Positions 16,416-25,153 are shown, numbered from the stretch's first letter. The stretch is DNA of 64,000 nt from an uncultured Poribacteria bacterium (GCA_958295855.1 OY282383.1:5208329-5272328), one strand, 5' to 3'. A program made the numbers and translations. The notes: generated from the sequence alone by a model not told the origin.

Positions 16416-17066
16416 ATGAAATTGAGATGTCAATTGACTGGCATAAGATGCCCGCGTTACGAGAATCAAGGGATTTTCCATCCTGATAACGACACGGTAA
16501 AACGTCTTCTGCCGGATTTGAACTGGTGTGCTGAGTGTATGGCGTATGCTAAGCCGCAACACCCCGACCTCCAGGGCGATTTGTTATCAATCGCCTCCCT
16601 AACCCTCATCCAGAAGGGGCCTGCGTTCAATCCGGTGCATCCCAGTGGTGCCAATTTCGGTACCTTCATCCGCCCCAGAATCTGTGGAGCCTTGATGGAT
16701 GAAAAAAGCAGGGAACTCACACACAACCACCGTGAAATACCCAATGTCGATGGAGAATGGGATGCGTACGAAGATGAAGATGCGGAGGTCAATCAGGATG
16801 TCGGACTATTGTGGGAAGTTCCAGATGCCCATGCTGAATTTGAGGATAAACTGGTGCGAGACATCAGTTTCGCGGCTGCGTTGCCAAAACTCCTGAAATT
16901 GCTGACATCCCGCGAACGAGAAATTTTCGGATGCCTTCGTGATAATCAGCAGAATTGCGAGATTGCCGAAGTGTTGAATCTCTCTGAATCACGTGTCAGC
17001 CAATTGGTGAAACAGGTGACGTTCAAACTGAAATCAGCGTGTCAAAGGCTCGGTTTAGCGGAATAA
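16416..17066 (+). CDS. Sigma-70-family RNA polymerase sigma factor with Cys-rich N-terminus
   Basis: 216 aa. ATG 16416 is chosen because GGAGG lies 8 nt upstream; an ATG five codons earlier overlaps that site. Residues 1-45 hold four cysteines in a C-x6-C ... C-x2-C arrangement (Cys5, 12, 38, 41) that could bind zinc or an Fe-S cluster. Residues 55-110 resemble region 2 of group 3/FliA-like factors (F-N-P ... F-G-T-F-I-R-P-R-I-C-G-A-L-M-D). An acidic linker follows. Residues 155-216 are region 4 with a clear helix-turn-helix (LTSREREIFGCL, then IAEVLNLSESRVSQLVKQV). A separate region 3 is not evident. Transcribed alone, with its own promoter and terminator. Target genes are unknown; the repeated non-consensus leaders just upstream are candidates by proximity only. 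Confidence 0.75.
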   Translation: MKLRCQLTGIRCPRYENQGIFHPDNDTVKRLLPDLNWCAECMAYAKPQHPDLQGDLLSIASLTLIQKGPAFNPVHPSGANFGTFIRPRICGALMDEKSRELTHNHREIPNVDGEWDAYEDEDAEVNQDVGLLWEVPDAHAEFEDKLVRDISFAAALPKLLKLLTSREREIFGCLRDNQQNCEIAEVLNLSESRVSQLVKQVTFKLKSACQRLGLAE

Positions 17067-17117
17067 AAATTTTTGGAGGTTCACGCTATTGTGGAAATAA
17101 TCACACTACAAACATAG

Positions 17118-17166
17118 AGGCGATTGTAGATACCGGTAGTCATACTGGAGTACAATCGCCTTTTTT
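17118..17166 (+). terminator. Intrinsic terminator of the sigma-factor gene
   Basis: 11-bp perfect stem (AGGCGATTGTA / TACAATCGCCT) with a 22-nt loop followed by six T residues. Confidence 0.9.
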
Positions 17167-17222
17167 GTGAGCTCGGCGGTTAAAAACTAAATACATTTTC
17201 ATTTCACCAGACAGGAGCGACT

Positions 17223-18605
17223 ATGTCCATTTACGATGTTGGGATTATCGGGGGCGGACCGGGCGGTTACGTCGCCGCCATCAAAGCGGCACAACTCGGC
17301 GGCAAGGTGTGCCTCATAGAAAAAGGGGAATGGGGCGGTACCTGCCTCAATCGGGGGTGTATTCCAACCAAAACGCTTTTTGCCGTTGCCAATCTCGCCA
17401 CACAAGTGCAGGATGCATCTGCATTCGGGTTGAATGCCGGCGAAACGACAATCGATTACCCACAGGTATTGGCGCACAAGGAATCGGTTATCCAGCAGTT
17501 AACAGGCGGCATTGCGCAGCTCCTGAAAGGTAACGGCATCCACACGCTTAACGGGACAGCAGCACTCGCTGGCAGAAACACGATTGTCGTCAGCAAACCT
17601 GATGGCACAACTGAGCAGGTGCAGGCGAAAAATGTTATCATCGCCACAGGTTCCGAACCTGCAGAACCACCTATCTTTGACATTGACGAGAATCATGTGT
17701 TGACAACGACAGGTATGCTGAATCTTACCGAACTCCCCGAAAGTCTTATTATCGTCGGGGGTGGGGTGTCGGGGTGCGAGTTTGCTTCTATCTTTCGCGC
17801 GCTGGGCTGCAAGGTTACAGTACTGGAACTCCTCCCCACAATTTTGGCAACTGAAGACATTCACGTCATCCGCCACATTCAGCTTTTTATGAAGCGAAAA
17901 AAAATAAACATCCGTACCGGTGTGAAACTTACGCATGTCAAAAAATCGGAGGAAGGTGTTACCGCAACGCTTGAATCTGGAGAACAACTCACCGCGCAAA
18001 AAATGCTTGTCTCTATCGGGAGACGTTACAACACAGCAAACATCGGTTTGGAAAGGGTTGGAGTCCGGACAGAAAACGGAAAAATTATCGTGAATGCACA
18101 GATGCAAACCAACATTCCCGGCATTTATGCTGTTGGAGATGTCGCCAGCCGTTACCTATTGGCACACGTGGCATCGGCAGAAGGAAAGGTTGCAGTACAA
18201 AACTGCTTCGGGGAAACCGCTGAGATGGATTACCAAGCTATCCCATGGTGCGTTTTTACCTTACCTGAAATTGGGCATGTCGGCATGACAGAAAAAGAGG
18301 CGACAGATGAGGGCTACACGCTCACGGTGGGAAAATTTCCGTACGCAGCGAACGGAAAGGCGTTGGGGATGCGCAAAACAGATGGATTTGTTAAAACCGT
18401 TTCTGATGCCGATAGCGGGGATATTCTCGGGGTTCATATTTTGGGAGCGCAGGCATCCACGCTGATTCATGAAGCTGCAGTTGCGGTTCGCTTGGGTGCT
18501 TCTGCTATGGACATTGCACATACCGTTCACGCGCACCCAACCCTCTCGGAAATGGTGATGGAATCCGCTGAAGCCGCGTACGGGAAAGCGATTCATGCCC
18601 TGTAG
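17223..18605 (+). CDS. lpdA: Dihydrolipoyl dehydrogenase (E3)
   Basis: FAD-dependent oxidoreductase, 460 aa, that reoxidises dihydrolipoamide of 2-oxo acid dehydrogenase complexes or the glycine cleavage system. The N-terminal dinucleotide site is D-V-G-I-I-G-G-G-P-G-G-Y. The redox-active disulfide is GTCLNRGCIPTK (Cys43/Cys48). The NAD site is I-I-V-G-G-G-V-S-G-C-E-F and the second FAD motif is I-Y-A-V-G-D-V. The C-terminal catalytic pair is in H-A-H-P-T-L-S-E. AGGAGCG lies before the ATG. It has no lipoamide partner genes next to it, so which complex it serves cannot be read from the window. Confidence 0.93.
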   Translation: MSIYDVGIIGGGPGGYVAAIKAAQLGGKVCLIEKGEWGGTCLNRGCIPTKTLFAVANLATQVQDASAFGLNAGETTIDYPQVLAHKESVIQQLTGGIAQLLKGNGIHTLNGTAALAGRNTIVVSKPDGTTEQVQAKNVIIATGSEPAEPPIFDIDENHVLTTTGMLNLTELPESLIIVGGGVSGCEFASIFRALGCKVTVLELLPTILATEDIHVIRHIQLFMKRKKINIRTGVKLTHVKKSEEGVTATLESGEQLTAQKMLVSIGRRYNTANIGLERVGVRTENGKIIVNAQMQTNIPGIYAVGDVASRYLLAHVASAEGKVAVQNCFGETAEMDYQAIPWCVFTLPEIGHVGMTEKEATDEGYTLTVGKFPYAANGKALGMRKTDGFVKTVSDADSGDILGVHILGAQASTLIHEAAVAVRLGASAMDIAHTVHAHPTLSEMVMESAEAAYGKAIHAL

Positions 18606-18621
18606 TTTTCAAAAGTAGTTT

Positions 18622-19527
18622 TCAAAAATGGACAGCTTCTTGAAGTTGCTGATACCGTTCCGAAATCTCGGAAAATTTCACGCGCCTTTGCCGGTTGATG
18701 CTAAAATCTTCAATGTTAAAAGAGGCAACAACGGTCCCATAAACCATCGCGCTGCGGATTGCTTCCTCTGATGTATCTTCAACAGACGCAAGGTACCCCA
18801 TCATGCCACCGGCAAAACTATCTCCTGCGCCTGTCGGATCGGCTACCTGTGTGAGCGGATACGCAGGCGCGCTGAAAAAAGATGAGGCGGTGATGCTGAT
18901 TGCGCCGTGCTCCCCCTTCTTGACAATAACCCGCTTTGGACCGTGGCGTAGCATTGCTTGCGCTGCGCGCATCAAATTGGAATCTCCTGTTAGCAAGCGC
19001 GCCTCGCTATCGTTCAAGATTAGGATATCCACGCGTGCTAAGAGTGCCTCTAACGCTTCCCGCTCCTCGTTAATCCAAAAATCCATCGTATCACAGACTA
19101 CCAGTTTCGGAGCTGTCGCCTGCTCAATGATGCTGAGTTGCAACTGCGGTGGGTTATTTGCCAAAAAGAGGTAGGGCGTTTGCCTGTAAACATCAGGCAA
19201 AACGGGGTGGAAATCGGCAACAACGTTCAATTCTGTAAAAATCGTATCCCGCACGTTATAGTCTTCTGCATATCGGCCGCCCCAGCGAAACGTTCTGCCG
19301 TTATCAACCCGCTCTAATCCTTGGAGGTCGATGCCTCGGGTGTGGAGGAAGTCTGTGTATGCATGTGGGAAATCGGCACCGACGACGCCAACGAGGCGAA
19401 CGGGGCACTCAAAAAAACTAGCGGCGACAGTAGCATAGACACCAGAACCGCCAAGCACATCTTCAACCCGTTTGCGAGGCATTTCTATCGTATCTAAAGT
19501 GACTGTTCCGACAACTAAAACTGCCAT
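18622..19527 (-). CDS. PfkB-family carbohydrate/nucleoside kinase
   Basis: Ribokinase-fold kinase, 301 aa. It has the N-terminal GGSGVYATVAASFF glycine motif and the C-terminal anion-hole signature DPTGAGDSFAGGMMGYLA with the catalytic Asp. The short lid and L-V-V-G-T-V-T-L-D-T-I-E start resemble uncharacterised PfkB kinases rather than fructokinase or ribokinase proper. It lies in the metK-ahcY cluster; AhcY releases adenosine, so an adenosine kinase-like role is a reasonable inference, but the substrate is not fixed by the sequence. The leader carries a stem-loop element that also precedes ahcY. AAGGA sits about 12 nt before the ATG. Confidence 0.85.
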   Translation of the reverse strand: MAVLVVGTVTLDTIEMPRKRVEDVLGGSGVYATVAASFFECPVRLVGVVGADFPHAYTDFLHTRGIDLQGLERVDNGRTFRWGGRYAEDYNVRDTIFTELNVVADFHPVLPDVYRQTPYLFLANNPPQLQLSIIEQATAPKLVVCDTMDFWINEEREALEALLARVDILILNDSEARLLTGDSNLMRAAQAMLRHGPKRVIVKKGEHGAISITASSFFSAPAYPLTQVADPTGAGDSFAGGMMGYLASVEDTSEEAIRSAMVYGTVVASFNIEDFSINRQRRVKFSEISERYQQLQEAVHF

Positions 19528-19539
19528 ATTGTGAAACTG

Positions 19540-19596
19540 ATTCCTTATTTTTGTAGAAACGAAGACACGCGGATACAGACATCCGCCCTGACAATT
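19540..19596 (-). promoter_or_regulatory. Leader stem-loop element upstream of the PfkB kinase
   Basis: Minus strand: ATTGTCAGGGC, a GCGGAT...ATCCGC stem around TGTCTGT, then a T-rich and A-rich end. It matches the element before ahcY (21218-21270) in order and in about two thirds of positions. Confidence 0.5.
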
Positions 19597-19601
19597 TCAA
19601 A

Positions 19602-19832
19602 TCAAAAGCGTCCAGGTCTATTCTTGTTCTCACGCATTGCGTGGATGATTCGACGCAACCGGCGACCGAAAATGACGACAAGCACGATAATAACAGGATA
19701 CTGCAAGACCTTCAGCAACTTCAGCCATATCAGGGGGAGTTGTATTTGCTGAGAATGTGCCAGCCAGATGGGTAGCAATAGCAAGGCTGAAAGGAGTACC
19801 AACGCTCCTTCCCAGATCTCTGATTTTTTCAT
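19602..19832 (-). CDS. Small membrane protein of unknown function, 76 aa
   Basis: Two hydrophobic helices (about residues 8-25, A-L-V-L-L-S-A-L-L-L-L-P-I-W-L, and 37-58, L-K-V-L-Q-Y-P-V-I-I-V-L-V-V-I-F) are followed by a basic C-terminal tail (R-R-L-R-R-I-I-H-A-M-R-E-N-K-N-R). GAGG lies 5-6 nt before the ATG. It sits between ahcY and the PfkB kinase on the same strand, and its position suggests co-transcription. Family not recognised; its small size leaves some doubt that it is expressed. Confidence 0.55.
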   Translation of the reverse strand: MKKSEIWEGALVLLSALLLLPIWLAHSQQIQLPLIWLKLLKVLQYPVIIVLVVIFGRRLRRIIHAMRENKNRPGRF

Positions 19833-19939
19833 AAGAACCTCGGGTGCCCCTTAATATTAGCAATAGGCGCATCTGAAGTCGCTCGCCAATCGCCTTTTTT
19901 ATCTTTCCACATTATCCGCCTGTACAGGGAAAAGAGGAA

Positions 19940-21202
19940 TTAGGTACCCATCTCCCACGAGTTGAGGTATTTTTCTTGTTCCGCTGTGAGCGTGTCAATT
20001 TCAATGCCAAACGTTTGCAGCTTCAACTGCGCCACGGTTTCGTCAATCGTTTGGGGCACATCGTAGACGCGGTTTTCAAGGGTATCTTGGTTTTTGGCGA
20101 TGTATTCAAGAGATAAAGCTTGATTGGCAAAACTCATGTCCATGACACTTGCAGGATGGCCCTCAGCGGCGGCTAAATTCACCAATCGCCCTTCACCGAT
20201 GAGGTAGAGTTTCCTACCATCTCCCAGGGTGTAAGCCTCTACATAAGGGCGCGCGGTGCCTTTATCAACGCTCAAATCTTCAAGCGCGGGAATATCAATT
20301 TCGACATTAAAATGGCCAGAATTGGCGATAATTGCGCCATCCTTCATTGCCTCGAAATGTTCCTTACGCAAGACATGAATATCGCCGGTGAGTGTCACAA
20401 CCAAGTCTGCTTCCCGCACAGCTTTCTGCATCGGCATAACCCGGAACCCATCCATGACAGCTTCCAGGGCCTTCAAAGCGGTTACCTCTGTCACAATGAC
20501 GTTCGCGCCCAAGCCGCGGGCTCGGCTCGCTACGCCCCTGCCGCACCACCCGTAGCCAGCAATGACAACTGTCGTACCTGCAATGAGTAGATTGGTTGCC
20601 CGGATAATACCGTCTAATGTGCTTTGTCCTGTGCCGTATCGGTTATCAAAAAAATGTTTCGTTTGGGCATCATTGACAGCGATAATCGGGTATTTCAGTA
20701 CCCCCTCCGCTGCCATGCTCTTGAGCCGTATGACACCGGTTGTTGTCTCTTCCGTGCCAGCGATTACCTGTTCCACCAGTGCTGGGTTAGTCTCCTCAGA
20801 ATGGAGGCGTGAGACAAGGTCTGCGCCGTCATCCATAGTAATCCCTGGTTGCAAATCAAGGGTGGCATCAATGTGTTGATAATAGGTTTCTGTATCTTCT
20901 CCGTTAATCGCAAAAACGCCAATTTCTTCGTCAACGACGAGGGATGCGGCGACATCGTCCTGTGTGCTGAGGGGATTTGACGCACACACAACGGCTTCTG
21001 CCCCGCCTGCCTTCAGCGTTTTCATTAAATTTGCGGTTTCCGTTGTGACATGCAAACATGCGGCAATTCTTAGCCCCTCCAGTGGACGTTCCTTTTCAAA
21101 TCGTGTGCGGATGTTCTCCAGCACCGGCATGAACCTGTTCGCCCAGTCAATCCGTTGTTTGCCAGCTGATGCCAGTTCCGTTGTTTTAATATGGTAGTTC
21201 AT
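19940..21202 (-). CDS. ahcY: Adenosylhomocysteinase
   Basis: Splits S-adenosylhomocysteine into adenosine and homocysteine with bound NAD, closing the methyl cycle with metK upstream. 420 aa. The start is the ATG giving M-N-Y-H-I-K-T-T-E-L, behind AAGGAAAGGTG. Visible signatures: AACLHVTTETANLMKTLKAGG, the NAD-site region V-V-I-A-G-Y-G-W-C-G-R-G-V-A, and F-D-N-R-Y-G-T-G-Q-S. It is the shorter form lacking the roughly 40-residue insertion and the terminal K-P-D-H-Y-R-Y, as in archaeal and Thermotoga-like enzymes. A stem-loop leader element lies just upstream. Confidence 0.95.
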   Translation of the reverse strand: MNYHIKTTELASAGKQRIDWANRFMPVLENIRTRFEKERPLEGLRIAACLHVTTETANLMKTLKAGGAEAVVCASNPLSTQDDVAASLVVDEEIGVFAINGEDTETYYQHIDATLDLQPGITMDDGADLVSRLHSEETNPALVEQVIAGTEETTTGVIRLKSMAAEGVLKYPIIAVNDAQTKHFFDNRYGTGQSTLDGIIRATNLLIAGTTVVIAGYGWCGRGVASRARGLGANVIVTEVTALKALEAVMDGFRVMPMQKAVREADLVVTLTGDIHVLRKEHFEAMKDGAIIANSGHFNVEIDIPALEDLSVDKGTARPYVEAYTLGDGRKLYLIGEGRLVNLAAAEGHPASVMDMSFANQALSLEYIAKNQDTLENRVYDVPQTIDETVAQLKLQTFGIEIDTLTAEQEKYLNSWEMGT

Positions 21203-21217
21203 CACCTTTCCTTGTTC

Positions 21218-21270
21218 TCTATTTTTTCGAAAACGGAGTCGGGCAGAGACAGAGCTCTGCCCTGACAATA
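21218..21270 (-). promoter_or_regulatory. Leader stem-loop element upstream of ahcY
   Basis: Minus strand: ATTGTCAGGGC, then GGGCAGAG/CTCTGCCC arms (21241-21262) around a short loop, then GACTCCGTTTTCGAAAAAAT ahead of the ribosome site. Similar to 19540-19596. It may act as a leader element or simply be a dispersed repeat. Confidence 0.5.
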
Positions 21271-21289
21271 GGGCCCTTCTCAGGCGCGC

Positions 21290-22414
21290 CTACAAGAGTT
21301 TTTCGACGTAATCGGTTTGTTCCCAAGTAAAACCGGGTTCCTCGCGCCCAAAGTGGCCGTATGCCGCCGTATTCTTATAGATAGGTTTTCGCAAGTGCAA
21401 ACGCTCAATAATGCCGCCCGGCGTTAAATCGAAATGCGCGTTGACCAGTTTTGTGAGTGCTTCATCATCCCCTGTGCCGAAGGTATCCATCATAACGGAA
21501 ACCGGTTTTTCCCTTCCGATTGCATAAGAGATCTGAATCTCACAGCGTTCTGCCAGCTCGGCGGCGACGATATTTTTTGCGACGTGTCGTGCGGCGTATG
21601 CCGCGCTCCGGTCAACCTTAGTCGGGTCTTTGCCGGAGAGTGCACCGCCCCCGTGCCGTCCCATCCCGCCGTAGGTATCGACAATGAGTTTTCGTCCGGT
21701 TAACCCGGCATCCCCTTGCGGGCCGCCTGTCACGAAACGGCCAGTTGGGTTGATATGATATTCTATATCTGGTGCTCGAAGATTTTCAGGGATAATTTTT
21801 TTGATAACTTCTTCAATAATTGCTTCCTTCAGCACTGCATCGGCAACATCTGGGTGGTGTTGTGCTGCGAGGACAACCGTTGTTACAGCCTTGGGTTTGC
21901 TGTCAACATATTCAACGGTTACCTGAGATTTTCCGTCGGGGCGTATAAAATTAAGGGTGTTATCTTTGCGCACTTTTGCCAAACGTCGTGTCAATTGATG
22001 CGCTAGGGTAATAGGCAAAGGCATCAATTCTGGCGTTTCGGTGCATGCGTATCCGAACATTAATCCCTGGTCGCCCGCGCCGCCTGGGTTCACTCCCATG
22101 GCAATATCAGGTGACTGTTTATCAATGATGCTTATCACCGCGCTGTGCTGTGCATCGAATCCGTAAGCAATATCCGTGTACCCAATATCGGTTAAGACTT
22201 TTCGGGCAATCTGTTGTGCGTCGTAGCTCGCGGTCGTGGTGATTTCACCGGTGATGACAGCGAGTCCTGTTGTTACCAAGGTTTCACAGGCGACCCTACC
22301 CATTTCATCAGCTGCGAGTATGGCATCAAGGACTGCGTCAGAGATCTGGTCTGCGATTTTGTCCGGGTGTCCTTCGGTGACAGATTCGGACGTAAACAGA
22401 AAATTCTTGCTCAA
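21290..22414 (-). CDS. metK: S-adenosylmethionine synthetase
   Basis: Makes SAM from ATP and methionine, 374 aa. The true start is a TTG giving L/M-S-K-N-F-L-F-T-S-E-S-V-T-E-G-H-P-D-K, because AGGAG lies 7 nt before it and homologues begin there; a longer open frame upstream has no homology-like character. Signatures: T-E-G-H-P-D-K-I-A-D-Q-I-S-D (ATP and metal site), G-A-G-D-Q-G-L-M-F-G-Y-A, and the P-loop-like GGGALSGKDPTKVDRSAAY. It lies between rpsA and ahcY on the same strand. Confidence 0.96.
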   Translation of the reverse strand: MSKNFLFTSESVTEGHPDKIADQISDAVLDAILAADEMGRVACETLVTTGLAVITGEITTTASYDAQQIARKVLTDIGYTDIAYGFDAQHSAVISIIDKQSPDIAMGVNPGGAGDQGLMFGYACTETPELMPLPITLAHQLTRRLAKVRKDNTLNFIRPDGKSQVTVEYVDSKPKAVTTVVLAAQHHPDVADAVLKEAIIEEVIKKIIPENLRAPDIEYHINPTGRFVTGGPQGDAGLTGRKLIVDTYGGMGRHGGGALSGKDPTKVDRSAAYAARHVAKNIVAAELAERCEIQISYAIGREKPVSVMMDTFGTGDDEALTKLVNAHFDLTPGGIIERLHLRKPIYKNTAAYGHFGREEPGFTWEQTDYVEKLL

Positions 22415-22547
22415 TTCCGGTCTCCTGGTTGCGTATCTATTTCGGTGGTATTTCACTGTGCCATGAGAAAACCCACTGCACCATCGGATACCACTCCGCG
22501 TGGACAGTGACAAAATAGGGTGTGAGCACAAAATGGAGGCATTGGAC

Positions 22548-22578
22548 ATGTGAAACCGGTTTTGCCCCGGTTTCACAT
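22548..22578 (-). terminator. Stem-loop between rpsA and metK
   Basis: 12-bp perfect stem (ATGTGAAACCGG / CCGGTTTCACAT) with a 7-nt loop, about 30 nt after the rpsA stop. No T-run, so it may attenuate transcription or protect the mRNA end. Confidence 0.55.
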
Positions 22579-22609
22579 ATCAGCGTCGCGTGGGGAACAC
22601 TCGCGAGTG

Positions 22610-25153
22610 TTAATTCTCGGTGTTCTCCGTGGTTGACTCATCCGTTTTCTTTTCCGGTTCGGCGTTCTCAGCGTTCGACTTCCCCATTTCCTCTTTGAGC
22701 AAAGCCCCCAAAGTGGTTACGGCCTCTTCCTGTGGCTGTTTTTGCCGTCTAGGTTCTCGCCTCGGTCTTGCTGGCCGCTGGGCGCGTTCTCTCGCGGGCT
22801 CTTCCTCTTGAGGTGCTGCGGCTCGTTCTTGTTCGGCAATGAGCGCTTTCAAACTCAACCCAATTCGCCGGTCTTTGGAGGACAGGTTAATGACTTTCAA
22901 GTCTAACTCTTGCCCCACCGATACAATCTCCTCCGGCTTTTCAATGCGTCGGTTTGCCAATTCAGAGATGTGAATTAAGCCTTCAATGCCTTCTTCCAGT
23001 TTGGTGAATGCGCCAAAGCTAGTGAGGTTGACAATTGTGCCTCGGACAACAGTGCCAACTTTGTACTTTTCGGGTACATCTTGCCAGGGGTCTGGTTGAG
23101 TCTGTTTGAGGCCCAATGAGACGCGCCGTTCCGCAGCATCAATTTGTAGGACGACTACCTCAATTGCGCTGCCTTCTTTAAGGAATTCGTTGGGTGCAGC
23201 ACCCCGCTTCGTCCAGGAAAGATCGGAGGTATGAATTAATCCATCGATGCCAGCTTCAATTTCAACAAACGCGCCAAAGCTAGTCAAATTCCGGATGCGC
23301 CCGGTGATCTTTGTGCCGACAGGGTACTTTTCTGCCAAGAGTTCCCAGGGATTCTGTTTGAGCTGTTTGATACCCAGCGAAATCCGCTTGTCCGCCCTCG
23401 AAATTTCAAGAACGACGGCTTCAATCTCATCTCCCTTATTGACAATACGGGAGGGGGCGACGTTGCGGCGGGTCCATGCCATTTCAGAGACATGAATCAG
23501 GCCCTCAACACCTTCTTCTAACTGTAGAAACGCACCATAGTTGACAATATTGACAACTGTCCCCCGAACGGTTGAGTCGACCGGATATTTCTCTTCAATA
23601 TTTGCCCACGGATCCGGTGTCTTCTGTTTCAACCCCAATGAAATCTTCTCGTTTTCTTGGCTGATACCGGTGACTTGGACTTCAACCTCTTCGCCAACGG
23701 AAACGATTTCAGAGGGATGATGAATGCGCTTCCACGCCATATCTGTCTTGTGGAGTAGCCCATCAATCCCACCAAGATCTACAAACGCGCCAAAAGCGGT
23801 GATGTTTTTCACCACACCTGTCACGCGTTGTCCCACTTCAAGCGTGCTGAGCACCTCCGCTCGCTTTTGCACCAGCTCGGCTTCCAACCATGCACGGCGT
23901 GACAAGACAATGTTACTCCGCCGCTTACTCAGGCTGATGACCTTCATGTCGAAGGTTTTCCCCACATACTGCTCAAGGTGCTGAATGGGGCGCAATTCGA
24001 CTTGGGAGGCAGGTAAAAAGCCACGCAGAGAGCCAACGCTTACCCGGAGCCCGCCCTTAATGCGTTCCGTAATACGGCCTTTTACGGGTGAGGCGTTTTC
24101 ATAAGCCGTGGCAATCTCATCCCAAACGAGTGTCTGGTCGGCTATCTTCTTTGAAAGAACTATCTGTCCTTCTGCGTCTTCCCGCCGCACAATATAGACA
24201 TCTATCTCATCGCCAACCTTGACAGCGGGCGCACCGTCTTGGCCAGTGTCAAACTCGGCCGCGGGGATATAGCCTTCCGACTTAAAGCCGATATCAATCA
24301 TGACCTCATCGCGACTGACCTCTACGACGTTGCCTTTAACAATTTCCCCATCTGTAAACGCCTTGATCGAATTATCATACGCCTCCTCCAGAGACTCTGG
24401 GCTCATGGGCTCCACGGACTCTTCTGGCGTGTCCGATTCAGCTGCCTCGTCAGCAGCCGGTGCATCCGTCAGTGGAACTGCCTCTTCAGAGTCAGCACTA
24501 ACACTGGAAACTTCTACTGCCTCGTCAGCAGACGGCGCATCCGTCAGTGGAACTGCCTCTTCAGAGTCAGCACTAACACTGGAAACTCCTACCGCCTCGT
24601 CAGCAGCCGGTGCATCCGTCAGTGGAACTGCCTCTTCAGAGTCAGCACTAACACTGGAAACTTCTACTGCCTCGTCAGGGACAGATGCATCCGTCAGTGG
24701 AACTGCCTCTTCAGAGGCAGCACTAACACTGGAAACTTCTACTGCCTCGTCAGCAGCCGGTGCATCCGTCAGTGGAACTGCCTCTTCAGAGTCAGCACTA
24801 ACACTAGAAACTTCTACTGCCTCGTCAGCAGCCGGCGCATCCGTCAACCGCTCCACATCCCCGGCCTCAGCACTAGCAACATCGACTTCTACTGCCTCGT
24901 CAGGGACAGATGTATCCGTCACCGAAACCGCATCTTCAGCCTCGGCCTCGGCCTCGGCACCGGGAACGGGAACGTCGACCGCCCCGCTCGTGCCTTCCTC
25001 CTGCTCCTCAACTTCTGTCTCGGTTGCTGAAGTTGCCTGGACAACTTCAGGAGTCTCCGTCTCGCTCACCGCTTCCTGATTCACTTCAGTTGAGGGCTTC
25101 TCTTCTTCCACATCAACAGTGGACTCATTTGTATTTGCTTGTTCGTTGTTCAT
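22610..25153 (-). CDS. rpsA: 30S ribosomal protein S1 with a long repetitive acidic N-terminal extension
   Basis: 847 aa against about 560 for typical S1. From about residue 255 there are six S1/OB domains; the later ones begin G-Q-R-V-T-G-V-V-K-N-I-T, S-T-V-R-G-T-V-V-N-I, T-K-I-T-G-R-I-R-N-L and T-V-V-R-G-T-I-V-N-L, each with G-A-F ... G-L-I-H. This matches E. coli RpsA architecture. The first 245 residues are low-complexity and strongly acidic, including six to seven copies of a 25-residue repeat (A-P-A-A-D-E-A-V-E-V-S-S-V-S-A-D-S-E-E-A-V-P-L-T as separate residues). The C-terminus is basic (ERAQRPARPRREPRRQKQ) and then acidic. S1 recruits mRNA to the ribosome; what the acidic extension does is unknown. 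Confidence 0.93.
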   Translation of the reverse strand: MNNEQANTNESTVDVEEEKPSTEVNQEAVSETETPEVVQATSATETEVEEQEEGTSGAVDVPVPGAEAEAEAEDAVSVTDTSVPDEAVEVDVASAEAGDVERLTDAPAADEAVEVSSVSADSEEAVPLTDAPAADEAVEVSSVSAASEEAVPLTDASVPDEAVEVSSVSADSEEAVPLTDAPAADEAVGVSSVSADSEEAVPLTDAPSADEAVEVSSVSADSEEAVPLTDAPAADEAAESDTPEESVEPMSPESLEEAYDNSIKAFTDGEIVKGNVVEVSRDEVMIDIGFKSEGYIPAAEFDTGQDGAPAVKVGDEIDVYIVRREDAEGQIVLSKKIADQTLVWDEIATAYENASPVKGRITERIKGGLRVSVGSLRGFLPASQVELRPIQHLEQYVGKTFDMKVISLSKRRSNIVLSRRAWLEAELVQKRAEVLSTLEVGQRVTGVVKNITAFGAFVDLGGIDGLLHKTDMAWKRIHHPSEIVSVGEEVEVQVTGISQENEKISLGLKQKTPDPWANIEEKYPVDSTVRGTVVNIVNYGAFLQLEEGVEGLIHVSEMAWTRRNVAPSRIVNKGDEIEAVVLEISRADKRISLGIKQLKQNPWELLAEKYPVGTKITGRIRNLTSFGAFVEIEAGIDGLIHTSDLSWTKRGAAPNEFLKEGSAIEVVVLQIDAAERRVSLGLKQTQPDPWQDVPEKYKVGTVVRGTIVNLTSFGAFTKLEEGIEGLIHISELANRRIEKPEEIVSVGQELDLKVINLSSKDRRIGLSLKALIAEQERAAAPQEEEPARERAQRPARPRREPRRQKQPQEEAVTTLGALLKEEMGKSNAENAEPEKKTDESTTENTEN
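24443..24920 (-). repeat. 75-bp in-frame tandem repeat inside rpsA
   Basis: About six and a half copies of a 75-bp unit, most differing by one to four bases. It keeps the reading frame and encodes the 25-residue acidic repeats. Long frames open on the opposite strand are by-products of the repeat. Confidence 0.9.

Noticed and set aside
22415..22576. 54-residue N-terminal extension of MetK
   Set aside because: No similarity to MetK; the conserved start S-K-N-F-L-F-T-S-E-S follows a TTG with a good AGGAG site.
24239..25079. Two long plus-strand open frames opposite the rpsA repeats
   Set aside because: They exist because the 75-bp repeat keeps all frames open; they have no ribosome site or family match, and S1 on the other strand is certain.
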